Origin: Rhizobiaceae bacterium | GTDB taxonomy: Bacteria > Pseudomonadota > Alphaproteobacteria > Rhizobiales > Rhizobiaceae | Length of the DNA: 64,000 nt | Assembly (NCBI GenBank): GCA_905339215.1 | Contig: CAJPFN010000035.1 | Location: 1-64,000 of the forward strand | Direction of reading: 5' to 3' | Part shown: in pieces, positions 34,901-46,412 of the stretch | How the letters are laid out: every line of letters begins with the position of its first letter | Numbering within the stretch: position 1 is the stretch's first letter | The notes under the pieces: model-generated | What the model was told of the DNA's origin: nothing | Database searches by the model: none | Seen by the model: the letters and a program-made list of their open reading frames with translations, nothing else | Translations under genes and position numbers: made by a program

Positions 34901-36472
34901 ATGACCGCCACCTCCGCCGATCTCTTCACCGTCTCCGTCATCCAGTCGGCGCTGGTCGCGGCCGCCGACGAGATGTTTGCGGTGCTGAAGAAGACGGCGA
35001 TGAGCCCGATCATCTACGAGGTGCTCGACGTCGGCACCGGCATCACCGACGCGCGGGGCGAACTGGTCAGTTCCGGTGCCGGCATCCCGACCTTCGTCGG
35101 CGTGCTCGACAAGGCGGTGAAGCGCATCGTCGACATCCACGGGCTCGACGCCATCCGCGACGGCGACTGCTTCGTCACCAACGATCCCTACTATGGCGGC
35201 GTCACCCACCTGAACGACGTCGTCATCGCCCAGCCGGTGTTCGCCGAGGGGCGCTGCGTCGCCTGGGCGGCCTCGATCGCCCACTGGAACGACGTCGGCG
35301 GCAAGACGCCCGGCTCGATGGCGGTCGATGTCTCCGAGATCTTTCAGGAAGGCCTGCGGCTGCCTGCGGTGAAGCTGTTCGAGCGGGGGCAGCCAATCGG
35401 GTCCGTCTTCGACATCATCATGGCCAACTCGCGCCTGCCCGATTTCGTCCGCGGCGACCTTTGGGCGCAGGTCGCCGCCGGCCGCAAGGCCGAGGCGCGC
35501 ATCCGGCAGCTGGTCGCGGCCTACGGGGTCGGCGCCTACGAGGCCGCACTCGCCGACCTCTTCGCCGAGGGCGAGAAGCGCGGCCTCGCCGGCCTCGCCG
35601 CCCTCCCGCAGGGTTCATTCGAGATCGAGGAGGAGCAGGACGACGGCGCGGTGTGGCGGGCGCGCATCGACATTTCGGCTGACCGCTTTCGCGTCGACCT
35701 CACCGGCAATCCGCGGCAGCGCGCCGCGCCCTACAACACCAGCCGCGACGGCGCGGTGATCTCCTGCCAGATGATCTTCAAGGCGCTGACCGATCCGACG
35801 CTGTTCGCCAACGCCGGCTCGTTCCGGGCGCTCGATGTGGTGACCGAGCCCGGCACCATCTTCCACGCCGAGGGAACGGCGCCGCACGGCTACTATTTCG
35901 AGACTCGCATCCGCCTCTACGACATGCTCTGGCGTTGCATGGCGCGCGCCATGCCGGAGCGGCTGCCGGCCGGCCATTTCGCCTCGATCTGCGGTACGGT
36001 GATCGCCGGCGACCATCCCGACACTGGCCGGCGCTTCACCATGGTCGAGCCGCAGATGGGCGGCTGGGGCGCCACCCCCACCCGTGACGGCCTCGACGCC
36101 ATGTACTCGACCTCGCATGGCGAGACCTTCAACTGCCCGGTCGAGATCTGCGAGGCGCGCTACGGCATCGACGTCGGCTACAAGAGGCTGGGCGAGGGCG
36201 GCGAGGGCGCGGGGCTGCATTCGGGCGGGCGCGGTCTGGAGGTGAGCTACCGTCCTCGCGGCCGCGTCGTGCTGTCGGCCGGCTACAGCCGCAACCGGGT
36301 ACCTGTATGGGGGTCGGCGGGAGGCGGAACCGGCGGCACCAACGGACTTTCGGTGCTGCACCGCGACGGCCGCCGCGAAGACCACGCCTTCGTCTCCGGC
36401 GCGGTCGTCGGGCCGGGCGACGAGATCCTCATCCGCACCGCCAACGGCGGCGGCTGGGGACGGAAGGCCTGA
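34901..36472 (+). CDS. Second hydantoinase/oxoprolinase subunit B family protein
   Basis: This 523-residue HyuB homologue shares the TNDPYYGGVTHLNDV and SEIFQEGLRLP motifs with the protein at 31195 but is clearly diverged along its length. No second HyuA gene accompanies it in the window, so it may replace or complement the first HyuB in complex with the same HyuA. It starts 2 bp after the M24 peptidase and ends the operon. Duplication followed by specialisation is inferred. Confidence 0.88.
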   Translation: MTATSADLFTVSVIQSALVAAADEMFAVLKKTAMSPIIYEVLDVGTGITDARGELVSSGAGIPTFVGVLDKAVKRIVDIHGLDAIRDGDCFVTNDPYYGGVTHLNDVVIAQPVFAEGRCVAWAASIAHWNDVGGKTPGSMAVDVSEIFQEGLRLPAVKLFERGQPIGSVFDIIMANSRLPDFVRGDLWAQVAAGRKAEARIRQLVAAYGVGAYEAALADLFAEGEKRGLAGLAALPQGSFEIEEEQDDGAVWRARIDISADRFRVDLTGNPRQRAAPYNTSRDGAVISCQMIFKALTDPTLFANAGSFRALDVVTEPGTIFHAEGTAPHGYYFETRIRLYDMLWRCMARAMPERLPAGHFASICGTVIAGDHPDTGRRFTMVEPQMGGWGATPTRDGLDAMYSTSHGETFNCPVEICEARYGIDVGYKRLGEGGEGAGLHSGGRGLEVSYRPRGRVVLSAGYSRNRVPVWGSAGGGTGGTNGLSVLHRDGRREDHAFVSGAVVGPGDEILIRTANGGGWGRKA

Positions 36473-36497
36473 CAGTCGGCGAGGGTGCTCCAAGGAT

Positions 36498-36531
36498 AGA
36501 GCAATTGCTCTTTTCCATAGCAATTGCCTAT
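36498..36531. promoter_or_regulatory. Tandem GCAATTGC operators upstream of the SorC regulator
   Basis: AGAGCAATTGCTCT (36498-36511) is a perfect palindrome. A second copy, ATAGCAATTGCCTAT (36517-36531), has its GCAATTGC core 19 bp further on, about two helical turns. Both lie 116-149 bp before the SorC start. The same core recurs in front of the polyol operon, suggesting one regulator for both. Confidence 0.65.
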
Positions 36532-36646
36532 TTCGATGGTTTCCGTCAAACTCCGATCGGCCGGGTGCCGGACCCGCGCGGCCGTTGCGCCGTACGATCC
36601 GGCCGTGCTTGTTAGGCGGCGGGGTGTTCGAGAGGTGGGCAGGGTC

Positions 36647-37603
36647 GTGAACGGCAGGCAGGATGGCGGCAAGCCGCGGCTCGACGATGCCGCGCGGGCT
36701 GGGTGGCTTTACTACATCGCCGGCAACACCCAGGACCAGATCGCCGCCAAGCTCGGCGTCTCGCGGCAGAGTGCGCAGCGCCTCGTCTCGCTCGCCGTCA
36801 GCGAGGGGCTGGTCAAGGTCCGCCTCGACCATCCGATCGCCAACTGCCTCGACCTTGCGGCGCGGCTCGGCGCGCGCCACGCGCTGGATCTCGTCGAGGT
36901 CGTCCCCAGCGATCCTGGCTCGGCGTCGACGACGCTGGGCCTCGCCGAGGCGACCGCCGCGGAAATCGAGCGGCGCCTGCGCCAGCCCGAGCCGATCGTG
37001 CTCGCCATCGGCACAGGCCGCACGCTGAAGGCGGCGATCGACCAGATGTCGCCGGTCGACTGCCCGCAGCACAAGGTGCTGTCGCTCACCGGAAACATCG
37101 CCCCCGACGGCTCGGCAGCCTACTACAACGTCATCTTCGCTCTGGCCGAGAAGATCAGCGGCCGCGCCTTTCCCATGCCGCTTCCGGTGATCGCGACGTC
37201 GCCCGCGGAGCGCGAGATGCTGCACGGCCAGCCGATGGTGCGGCCGACTCTCGAACTCGCTGCCCGCGCCGACGTGACCTTCGTCGGTGTCGGCGAGCTT
37301 GGCCCGGACGCGCCGCTCTACAAGGACGGGTTCATCACGGAGGCCGAGTTGAAGGCGCTGCAGAAAGCGGGTGCGATCGGCGAGATCGTTGGCTGGGCCT
37401 TTGACCGCGAGGGCAAGCTGATCGAGGGGCTGACCAACGACCGTGTGGCGTCTGCGCCGATCCCGTCCCGCGAGCGCTCGCTCGTCGTCGCCGTCGCCAT
37501 GGGCGAGCGCAAGCTGCCGGGCATCCGGGCAGCCCTTTCGCGGCGTCTGGTCAACGGCCTGATCACCGACGAACGCACCGCCGAAGCGCTGCTCGCGAGC
37601 TGA
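36647..37603 (+). CDS. smoC: SorC/DeoR-family sugar-binding transcriptional regulator
   Basis: This 318-residue regulator has an N-terminal helix-turn-helix (about 25-50; GNTQDQIAAKLGVSRQSAQRL) and a C-terminal sugar-phosphate-binding domain of the SorC type (about 60-315). Similar proteins control the smo sorbitol/mannitol operon in rhizobia, which is encoded just downstream. I chose the GTG at 36647 because the homologous region begins there; the frame is open upstream through the operator. Its own promoter has two GCAATTGC palindromes. A TadG-like gene on the other strand separates it from the smo operon. Confidence 0.85.
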   Translation: MNGRQDGGKPRLDDAARAGWLYYIAGNTQDQIAAKLGVSRQSAQRLVSLAVSEGLVKVRLDHPIANCLDLAARLGARHALDLVEVVPSDPGSASTTLGLAEATAAEIERRLRQPEPIVLAIGTGRTLKAAIDQMSPVDCPQHKVLSLTGNIAPDGSAAYYNVIFALAEKISGRAFPMPLPVIATSPAEREMLHGQPMVRPTLELAARADVTFVGVGELGPDAPLYKDGFITEAELKALQKAGAIGEIVGWAFDREGKLIEGLTNDRVASAPIPSRERSLVVAVAMGERKLPGIRAALSRRLVNGLITDERTAEALLAS

Positions 37604-37656
37604 ACATCTGGCGGGCGTGGAGTACCGTGCTACGCCGCACTGGCGGGCCGTCCAGC

Positions 37657-38949
37657 CTATCTCGACAGGTAGAAGCTCGTTTTGCCCCCGCCTGACGTGA
37701 GGCCTTCATACTTCCAGTTCGCCGAGTTCACGATGAGCGTGTTGACGACCATCGAAATCTTGCTGCCGCTGACATTGGTCGTGGAGTTGTAGGTGACGTC
37801 CCGGAACGGCAGGTAGATGGCGCCTTCCAGATATTCGTTCTTCGAGCCGTTGAAGACATATTGCTGCGTCCAGGGATTGCTGGCCGCATCGCTCCACTTC
37901 TCGAACATCAGGATGCCCTTGTAGGTACCGCTGGTGGGCGCCGTCGCTTTCATCGTCAAGGCGCCGTTCGCCTGGATCTTGCTGTCGCGGTCGGGGAAGT
38001 AGAAGGTGACGCCCTCGGCGTTCACCGTCGAGCCGTTGTTGATGTTCATCGAGCCGCGGATGATGTGCAGGCCGGGCTTGAAGGTGATCGTCGGGTTGCC
38101 GTTGAAGTTGACCCAGCAATGCGCGCCGGGATTGAGCGTATGCGTCGTGCCGTCCTTCGCTCCCGACGTCTGGCAGTTGGTGGGGACCGTGGGTTCGGCG
38201 ATTTTCCCGAAGTAGGGATCGGACGCCACGGTGCAGCCGGTTTCGAGCTTGGTCACCGTGCCGCCGTTCTTGATGTATTTCGTTCCCTTGACGCAGAGCT
38301 TGGCGATCTTGAGGTCCACGCCGGCGTTCATGATGAAGGCCGGGTCCTTGGTCGAATGGACGTGGACCTCGCAGTCCGGCGCGTCCATTTTCGCACCGCT
38401 GTTGAGCAGCAGCGCTTGGCCGGAATTGGCCAGCACCGTGATGCACGGCCCCTGGGCCGCCGACTTGCGCAGGCGCACCTGTGCCGCGACCGAGATGTCG
38501 ACATGCGAACCGCCGACCACCGACTGGATCGGCCGGGCGAAGGTCTGGGTGACGGTGCCGGCAAGCGTGTTGTCGTTGAGCACGAACTTGATCCGTCCCT
38601 TGCCGGACAGGTCGGCATAGTCCTCCGCGCTCATGCCGGTCGTCTGCATGAAGAAGTTCTTCGCCGCGCCGGTCGGATCCTGCGCGTCCGCCGCCCCGGT
38701 CAGTACGGCGCCGTCGAGGTAGGACTGAAGCTCGCTCTTCTTGTTCAGCGCGTCGGCGTAGTCGACTGCCAGCGCGATGCCCGCGAGCAGCGGCAGCGAA
38801 CTAAGCGCGAAATAGACGGCAATGTTTCCGGCCCGGCTCGCGCCGAACGCGCGCGTCCGGTCGCGAATCCACGCGATTGGCTTCGCTGCGAAAAGTCCCT
38901 TCACCTCGGCAGTTCCTTCGTTTTGCGCGGCCTCTCCGTCCTGCCGCAT
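37657..38949 (-). CDS. TadG-like pilus/surface-assembly protein
   Basis: This 430-residue protein has an N-terminal TadE/TadG-like segment: a basic stretch, then one transmembrane helix (about 42-63, NIAVYFALSSLPLLAGIALAV) and YADALNKKSELQSYLDGAVL, typical of Flp-pilus-associated proteins. The remainder is extracytoplasmic, Gly/Asn/Thr-rich and rich in beta-repeats, with several Cys. No other tad or flp gene lies nearby, so it is an orphan. It sits alone between the SorC regulator and the smo operon that the regulator probably controls, suggesting a later insertion. Confidence 0.78.
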   Translation of the reverse strand: MRQDGEAAQNEGTAEVKGLFAAKPIAWIRDRTRAFGASRAGNIAVYFALSSLPLLAGIALAVDYADALNKKSELQSYLDGAVLTGAADAQDPTGAAKNFFMQTTGMSAEDYADLSGKGRIKFVLNDNTLAGTVTQTFARPIQSVVGGSHVDISVAAQVRLRKSAAQGPCITVLANSGQALLLNSGAKMDAPDCEVHVHSTKDPAFIMNAGVDLKIAKLCVKGTKYIKNGGTVTKLETGCTVASDPYFGKIAEPTVPTNCQTSGAKDGTTHTLNPGAHCWVNFNGNPTITFKPGLHIIRGSMNINNGSTVNAEGVTFYFPDRDSKIQANGALTMKATAPTSGTYKGILMFEKWSDAASNPWTQQYVFNGSKNEYLEGAIYLPFRDVTYNSTTNVSGSKISMVVNTLIVNSANWKYEGLTSGGGKTSFYLSR

Positions 38950-39087
38950 CGCCCCATGACACGTTGGCAGGCAAAGACGAAAAAATGGTTATGTCGCAAA
39001 ACAATTCGCCGCGTCTGCCGCCGGTCGCCGCGCGGTCGCCGGCGCATGCTGCATCGCAGCGACGAATCCCACTTGACCTAAATCACG

Positions 39088-39130
39088 AAGAATGAGTAAT
39101 TGCCCATCGACAAGGCATTTGCTCATTCTT
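39088..39130. promoter_or_regulatory. Operator inverted repeat upstream of the polyol operon
   Basis: Two 17-bp arms (39088-39104 and 39114-39130) form an inverted repeat with two mismatches and a 9-bp spacer. Each arm contains GAGYAAWTGCC, the same core as the sites in front of the SorC regulator. The right arm ends 17 bp before the binding-protein ATG, so the bound regulator would block or control transcription. Confidence 0.7.
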
Positions 39131-39147
39131 GTTGGGAGGAATTCGAA

Positions 39148-40458
<1,311 letters not shown>

Positions 40459-40485
40459 GGCTCCTCCCGGTGCCCTGGCCGCTCG

Positions 40486-40538
40486 GGCTCCGGCCCGGGC
40501 GGCCGCCCCGCCGGTTTCGCCGCGGGGCCGCCCGAGCC
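40486..40538 (+). other. GC-rich hairpin between binding protein and permease genes
   Basis: GGCTCCGGCCCGGGCGG and the region to 40511 can pair with GCGGGGCCGCCCGAGCC (40522-40538) to make a strong, slightly bulged stem. Such hairpins after a binding-protein gene protect its mRNA or partly terminate transcription. There is no T tract. Confidence 0.6.
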
Positions 40539-40600
40539 GCTCGACGCTGCGCATTCCCGTCACGCATTTCCACCGTCGCCGGAAAGGCATGGAGGCGTAA

Positions 40601-41473
40601 ATGGCTACCAGGCAGACCCGGACGCTGGCGCGCTTCATGATGGCGCCCTCGGTCCTCCTCCTCCTCGTCTGGATGATCGTGCCCCTGGCGATGACGCTGT
40701 GGTTCTCGTTCCAGAATTACAATCTGCTCAATCCGGCCAACGTCTCCTTCGCCGGCCTGTTCAACTACAAGTACTTCTACACCGACCCGGCCTTCTTCCA
40801 GTCGATCGCCAACACGCTGATCCTGGTCGGCGGCGTGCTCGTCATCACCGTGGTCGGCGGCATCCTTCTCGCCCTCCTGCTCGACCAGCCGATCTTCGGC
40901 CAGGGCATCGTCCGCATCCTCGTCATTTCACCGTTCTTCGTCATGCCGCCCGTCGCCGCGCTGGTGTGGAAGAACATGATCATGCATCCCGGTTACGGCG
41001 TGCTAGCCGATATCGCCCGCTTCTTTGGCGCCACGCCGGTCGACTGGTTCGCCCAGCATCCGTTGCTGTCGATCGTCATCATCGTCGCCTGGCAATGGTT
41101 GCCCTTCGCCACGCTGATCCTGCTCACCGCGCTGCAGTCGCTCGACGGCGAGCAGAAGGAGGCGGCCGAGATGGATGGCGCCGGTTTCCTCGACCGCTTC
41201 CGCTATCTCACCCTGCCGCACCTCGCCCGCGCCATCACCGTCGTCATCCTGATCCAGACCATCTTCCTGCTCGGCGTCTACGCCGAGATCCTGGTCACGA
41301 CCAATGGCGGGCCGGGCTACGCCTCTACCAACCTCGCCTTCCTCATCTACCGCACTGCGCTGCTCGGCTACGACGTCGGCGGCGCCTCGGCTGGAGGCGT
41401 CATCGCCGTCATCCTCGCCAACGTCGTCGCCATTTTCCTGATGCGCGCCGTCGGCAGGAACCTGGACCGGTAA
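40601..41473 (+). CDS. smoF: Sugar alcohol ABC transporter permease (MalF type)
   Basis: This 290-residue inner-membrane permease has six transmembrane helices and the EAA coupling loop EAAEMDGAGFLDRFRYLTLP near residues 186-205. It resembles SmoF/MtlF. The ATG at 40601 follows GGAGGCGTAA. It is 13 bp upstream of smoG. Confidence 0.92.
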   Translation: MATRQTRTLARFMMAPSVLLLLVWMIVPLAMTLWFSFQNYNLLNPANVSFAGLFNYKYFYTDPAFFQSIANTLILVGGVLVITVVGGILLALLLDQPIFGQGIVRILVISPFFVMPPVAALVWKNMIMHPGYGVLADIARFFGATPVDWFAQHPLLSIVIIVAWQWLPFATLILLTALQSLDGEQKEAAEMDGAGFLDRFRYLTLPHLARAITVVILIQTIFLLGVYAEILVTTNGGPGYASTNLAFLIYRTALLGYDVGGASAGGVIAVILANVVAIFLMRAVGRNLDR

Positions 41474-41485
41474 AGGAGAAAGACC

Positions 41486-42310
<825 letters not shown>

Positions 42311-42328
42311 GCCTCCGGGGAGGAAGAC

Positions 42329-43327
42329 ATGGGCAACATCGTCCTGAAGAACGTGTCGAAGTCGTTCGGCGCCACGACCATCATCCCCGACATCGACCTC
42401 GACATCGCCGATGGCGAGTTCGTGGTCTTCGTCGGCCCGTCCGGCTGCGGCAAGTCGACCCTCCTGCGCCTCATCGCCGGCCTGGAGGATACCAGTGCCG
42501 GCACGATCTCCATCGACGGCCGCGACGTGACGGCGGAAGCGCCAGCCCGGCGTGGCCTGGCGATGGTGTTCCAGTCCTACGCGCTCTACCCGCACATGAG
42601 CGTCTACAACAACATCGCCTTTCCGCTGAAAATGGCCGGCGAAAGCAGGGAGGCGATCGACCGCAAGGTGAAGGATGCCGCGCGCGTCCTCAACCTCGGC
42701 GCCTATCTCGAACGCCGGCCCGGCCAGCTCTCCGGCGGCCAGCGCCAGCGCGTCGCCATCGGCCGCGCCATCGTGCGCCAGCCGAAGGCCTTCCTCTTCG
42801 ACGAGCCGCTATCCAACCTCGACGCCGCGCTGCGCGGCACGATGCGCCTCGAGATCAGCGAGTTGCACCACCAGTTGAAGACGACCATGGTCTACGTCAC
42901 CCACGATCAGGTCGAGGCGATGACCATGGCCGACAAGATCGTGGTGCTGAACGCCGGCAACATCGAGCAGGTCGGTTCGCCGCTCGACCTCTACCGCAAG
43001 CCGAGGAACCTGTTCGTCGCCGGCTTCATCGGCTCGCCGCGCATGAATTTTATCGAGGGTGCCCCTGCTGCCCGGCACGGCGCGCCGACCGTCGGCATCC
43101 GTCCGGAACACATCCTCGTGTCGCGGACGCAAGGCGAGTGGCAGGGCAGGGTGGGCGTCACCGAGCATCTCGGCGCCGACACGTTCCTGCACGTTCATGT
43201 CGACGGCGTCGGCACCATCAACGTGCGCGCCGGCGGCGATGTCGAATTCGGCCACGGCGACACCATCCACCTGACGCCCGATCCGGCGAAGCTGCACCGC
43301 TTCGACGGCGAGGGGAACGCGTTATGA
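42329..43327 (+). CDS. smoK: Sugar alcohol ABC transporter ATP-binding protein
   Basis: This 332-residue MalK-type ATPase has Walker A GPSGCGKS (36-43), signature [11 protein letters not shown], Walker [13 protein letters not shown] and a C-terminal TOBE-type domain (about 240-330). It energises SmoEFG import. It is slightly shorter than MalK proteins, like other SmoK sequences. It overlaps smoS by 4 bp. Confidence 0.93.
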   Translation: MGNIVLKNVSKSFGATTIIPDIDLDIADGEFVVFVGPSGCGKSTLLRLIAGLEDTSAGTISIDGRDVTAEAPARRGLAMVFQSYALYPHMSVYNNIAFPLKMAGESREAIDRKVKDAARVLNLGAYLERRPGQLSGGQRQRVAIGRAIVRQPKAFLFDEPLSNLDAALRGTMRLEISELHHQLKTTMVYVTHDQVEAMTMADKIVVLNAGNIEQVGSPLDLYRKPRNLFVAGFIGSPRMNFIEGAPAARHGAPTVGIRPEHILVSRTQGEWQGRVGVTEHLGADTFLHVHVDGVGTINVRAGGDVEFGHGDTIHLTPDPAKLHRFDGEGNAL

Positions 43328-44100
43328 GCGGACGGCTCGCCGGAAAGTCGGCGCTGATTACCGGCGCCGCGCGCGGCATCGGCAAGGCGTTCGCCCAGGC
43401 CTATGTCCGCGAGGGCGCGCGCGTCGCGATCGCCGACATCGACCTCGCCGCCACGGAGCGCGCCGCCGCCGAGATCGGCGACAGGGCCCACGCGGTCCGC
43501 CTCGACGTCACTGATCAGGGATCGATCGACGCCGCCGTAGCGGCGGTGGAGGAGCGCGCCGGTGGCATCGACATCCTCATCAACAACGCCGCGTTGTTCG
43601 ACCTCGCCCCGATCGTGGAAATCAACCGCGCGAGCTACGACCGTCTCTTCGCCGTCAACGTCGCCGGTACCCTATTCACGCTGCAGGCGGTAGCGCGCTC
43701 CATGATCGCACGCGGGCAGGGCGGCAAGATCGTCAACATGGCAAGCCAGGCCGGGCGGCGCGGCGAGGCGCTCGTCGCCGTCTACTGCGCCACCAAGGCC
43801 GCCGTCATCAGCCTCACCCAGTCGGCCGGCCGCGATCTCATCAAGCACCGCATCAACGTCAACGCCATCGCGCCGGGCGTCGTCGACGGCGAGCACTGGG
43901 ACCACGTCGACGCGCTGTTCGCGAAATACGAGAGCCGCCCGCTCGGCGAGAAGAAGCGCCTGGTCGGCGAAGCCGTGCCCTACGGCCGCATGGGTACGGC
44001 GCAGGATCTCGTCGGCATGGCGATCTTCCTCGCCTCGTCGGACGCCGATTACGTCGTGGCGCAGACCTACAACGTCGACGGCGGCAACTGGATGAGCTGA
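43324..44100 (+). CDS. smoS: Sorbitol dehydrogenase (short-chain dehydrogenase)
   Basis: This 258-residue SDR oxidises D-sorbitol, and probably galactitol or L-iditol, to ketoses with NAD+. The cofactor motif TGAARGIG is at 13-20 and the catalytic set is Ser141, Tyr154 and Lys158 (YCATK). Length and sequence fit SmoS/PolS of Rhodobacter and rhizobia. The ATG at 43324 overlaps the smoK stop. The start is internal to a longer open frame, but only the part from 43324 resembles SDRs. Confidence 0.92.
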   Translation: MSGRLAGKSALITGAARGIGKAFAQAYVREGARVAIADIDLAATERAAAEIGDRAHAVRLDVTDQGSIDAAVAAVEERAGGIDILINNAALFDLAPIVEINRASYDRLFAVNVAGTLFTLQAVARSMIARGQGGKIVNMASQAGRRGEALVAVYCATKAAVISLTQSAGRDLIKHRINVNAIAPGVVDGEHWDHVDALFAKYESRPLGEKKRLVGEAVPYGRMGTAQDLVGMAIFLASSDADYVVAQTYNVDGGNWMS

Positions 44101-44149
44101 GGACGTCTCGCCGTGAAGGGGGAAGATCGACGGACAGGATCAGGGTCTC

Positions 44150-45625
44150 ATGAGCATTAAACTTTCCGCCGCCAACCTCTCCCGGCTTCCCGGAAACGTC
44201 GGCAGGCCCGCCTACGACCCGGCCAGGCTCAAGGCCGGCATCCTCCATTTCGGCGTCGGTAACTTCCACCGCGCGCACCAGGCGGTCTATCTCGACGACC
44301 TTTTCAACCAGGGCCGCGACCACGACTGGGCGATCGTCGGCGCCGGCATCTTCGCCGGGGAGAAGGCCGGCCGCGACCGCCTCGCTGCGCAGGACTGGCT
44401 GACCACTGTCGTCGAGCAGGACAGCGGCCACGTGTCCGCGCGGGTGACGGCGCCGATGGTCGATTTCCTCACGCCGGGCGACGGCGCGGCGATCGTTGCG
44501 CGCCTCGCCGATCCGGCGATCCGCATCGTCTCGCTGACCATCACCGAGGGCGGCTACTTCATCGACCCGGCGTCGCACCGGTTCAATCCGGCGCATCCCG
44601 ACATCGTCGCCGACGCTGCGGCTCCCGACCGCCCGAAGACGGTCTTCGGCATGATCGTCGCCGGGCTGAAGCGGCGGCGCGGCGAGGGCATCGCGCCCTT
44701 CACCGTCATGTCCTGCGACAACATCCCCCACAACGGCCGCGTCACCAGCGACGCCGTGGTCGGCCTGGCGCGGCTGGGCGATCCCGGCCTGGCCGACTGG
44801 ATCGCCGGGAACGTCGCCTTTCCCAACGGCATGGTCGACCGCATTACTCCGGCCACCACCGACCGGGAGCGCCGGCGGCTCCTCGACGAATTCGGCATCG
44901 ACGACGCCTGGCCGGTGTTCTGCGAACCGTTTCGACAGTGGGTGCTGGAGGACCGGTTCCCGGCCGGCCGCCCGGCACTGGAAGAGGCCGGCGTCACCTT
45001 CGTCGACGACGTCTCGCCCTTCGAGCTGATGAAGATCCGCATCCTCAACGGAGGCCACGCCACGATTGCCTATCCGGCGGGGCTGATGGACATCCACTTC
45101 GTCCACGAGGCGATGGAGGACCCGCTGGTGTGCGCCTTCCTGACGAAGGTGGAGACCGAGGAGATCATTCCCACCGTGCCTCCGGTCCCCGGCGTCGTGC
45201 TCGCCGAGTACCACGACCTGATCCAGCGGCGCTTCGCCAACCCGCGCATCGGCGACACCATCCGCCGGCTGTGCCTCGACGGCTCCAACCGGCAGCCGAA
45301 GTTCATCGTGCCGGCCATAGCCGACCGTTTGAAGGCTGGGCAGGGCGTTGCCGGGCTCGCGCTCGCATCGGCGCTGTGGTGCCGATATTGCGCCGGCACG
45401 ACCGACAGCGGCGCGGCGATCGAAGCCAACGACCCCAGCTGGGACCGGCTGCAGGCAAGTGCCCGCACAGCGAAGGAGGACCCCGGCGTCTGGCTCGCCA
45501 TGGACGACATCTACGGCGCCGTTGGCCGCTCGCCCGTGTTCGCCGCGGCGTTTTCCGCAGCGCTTGCCATACTGTGGCGCGACGGCACCGCCAGCACGCT
45601 GCGCCGCTACCTCGCCGGGCCGTGA
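44150..45625 (+). CDS. mtlK: Mannitol 2-dehydrogenase (long-chain polyol dehydrogenase)
   Basis: This 491-residue enzyme oxidises D-mannitol to D-fructose, and often D-arabinitol or sorbitol too, with NAD+. It contains the family's catalytic Lys295, Asn300 and His303 in KIRILNGGHATIAYP, and the nucleotide-binding segment HFGVGNFHRAHQAVY near residues 33-47. It lies downstream of smoS in the polyol operon, so one transporter feeds two dehydrogenases. Confidence 0.93.
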   Translation: MSIKLSAANLSRLPGNVGRPAYDPARLKAGILHFGVGNFHRAHQAVYLDDLFNQGRDHDWAIVGAGIFAGEKAGRDRLAAQDWLTTVVEQDSGHVSARVTAPMVDFLTPGDGAAIVARLADPAIRIVSLTITEGGYFIDPASHRFNPAHPDIVADAAAPDRPKTVFGMIVAGLKRRRGEGIAPFTVMSCDNIPHNGRVTSDAVVGLARLGDPGLADWIAGNVAFPNGMVDRITPATTDRERRRLLDEFGIDDAWPVFCEPFRQWVLEDRFPAGRPALEEAGVTFVDDVSPFELMKIRILNGGHATIAYPAGLMDIHFVHEAMEDPLVCAFLTKVETEEIIPTVPPVPGVVLAEYHDLIQRRFANPRIGDTIRRLCLDGSNRQPKFIVPAIADRLKAGQGVAGLALASALWCRYCAGTTDSGAAIEANDPSWDRLQASARTAKEDPGVWLAMDDIYGAVGRSPVFAAAFSAALAILWRDGTASTLRRYLAGP

Positions 45626-45717
45626 GGCGAAGCTTGATCCGCGGCCGGGCTGGACAGGCCGCCGCCGGTCCGCTACCGGCCTTGGCAACGTGCCGCGCCG
45701 CATCGGGAGTTGAAGAC

Positions 45718-46410
45718 TTGTCCACGACCCCGATCGAACTTGTGATCTTCGACTGCGACGGCGTGCTGGTCGACAGCGAGCCGATCTCGATCGGTGTGCT
45801 TCTCGAGACCATCGCGGCGGCCGGCGGCAGCATCGAGGAAAGCCTCGCCTACGACCGTTTCCTCGGCCGGTCGATGGCGACGATCTGCTCCATGCTGCGC
45901 GACGAGTTCGGCCTGGTCGTCACCGATGCACACCTGGCGGCGATGCGGTCCGCCCTCAATGCACGCTTCCGCAGCGAGTTGAAGCCGATCCCCGGTATCG
46001 GCGAGGCGATCGAGGCGATCCCGCTGCGCCGCTGCGTCGCCTCCTCGTCGAAACCCGAGCGCATTCGCCTTTCGCTCGAGGTCACCGGCCTGCTGGAATT
46101 CTTCGATCCCGACATCTACAGTTCGACGATGGTCGAGAGAGGCAAGCCGGCGCCCGATCTGTTCCTTCATGCCGCGGCGGCAATGGGCGTCGACCCCGCC
46201 GCCTGTGTCGTCGTCGAGGACAGCCCCGCCGGCGTGGAGGCGGCGCGAAAGGCCGGAATGCGCGTGCTCGCCTTCTCCGGCGGCTCGCACGCCGTCGGGC
46301 CATCGATCCGCGCTGCGATAGCCGCGCTACGGCCCGACGCCGAATTCGCCGACATGCGCGACCTGCCGGGACTGATCGGCCGGCTCGCCTCCGCCCCGCG
46401 GATCGCCTGA
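45718..46410 (+). CDS. HAD-family phosphatase
   Basis: This 230-residue protein is a beta-phosphoglucomutase-like HAD hydrolase. The nucleophile is Asp12 with acid/base Asp14 in IFDCDGVLVDSE, and SSSKPERI, GKPAPDLF and VVEDSPAGVEAA supply the remaining motifs. I chose a TTG start at 45718 with GGGAG upstream, since no ATG or GTG fits the domain start. It probably removes phosphate from a sugar or polyol phosphate made in the pathway. The FGGY kinase follows 2 bp downstream. Confidence 0.82.
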   Translation: MSTTPIELVIFDCDGVLVDSEPISIGVLLETIAAAGGSIEESLAYDRFLGRSMATICSMLRDEFGLVVTDAHLAAMRSALNARFRSELKPIPGIGEAIEAIPLRRCVASSSKPERIRLSLEVTGLLEFFDPDIYSSTMVERGKPAPDLFLHAAAAMGVDPAACVVVEDSPAGVEAARKAGMRVLAFSGGSHAVGPSIRAAIAALRPDAEFADMRDLPGLIGRLASAPRIA

Positions 46411-46412
46411 CC

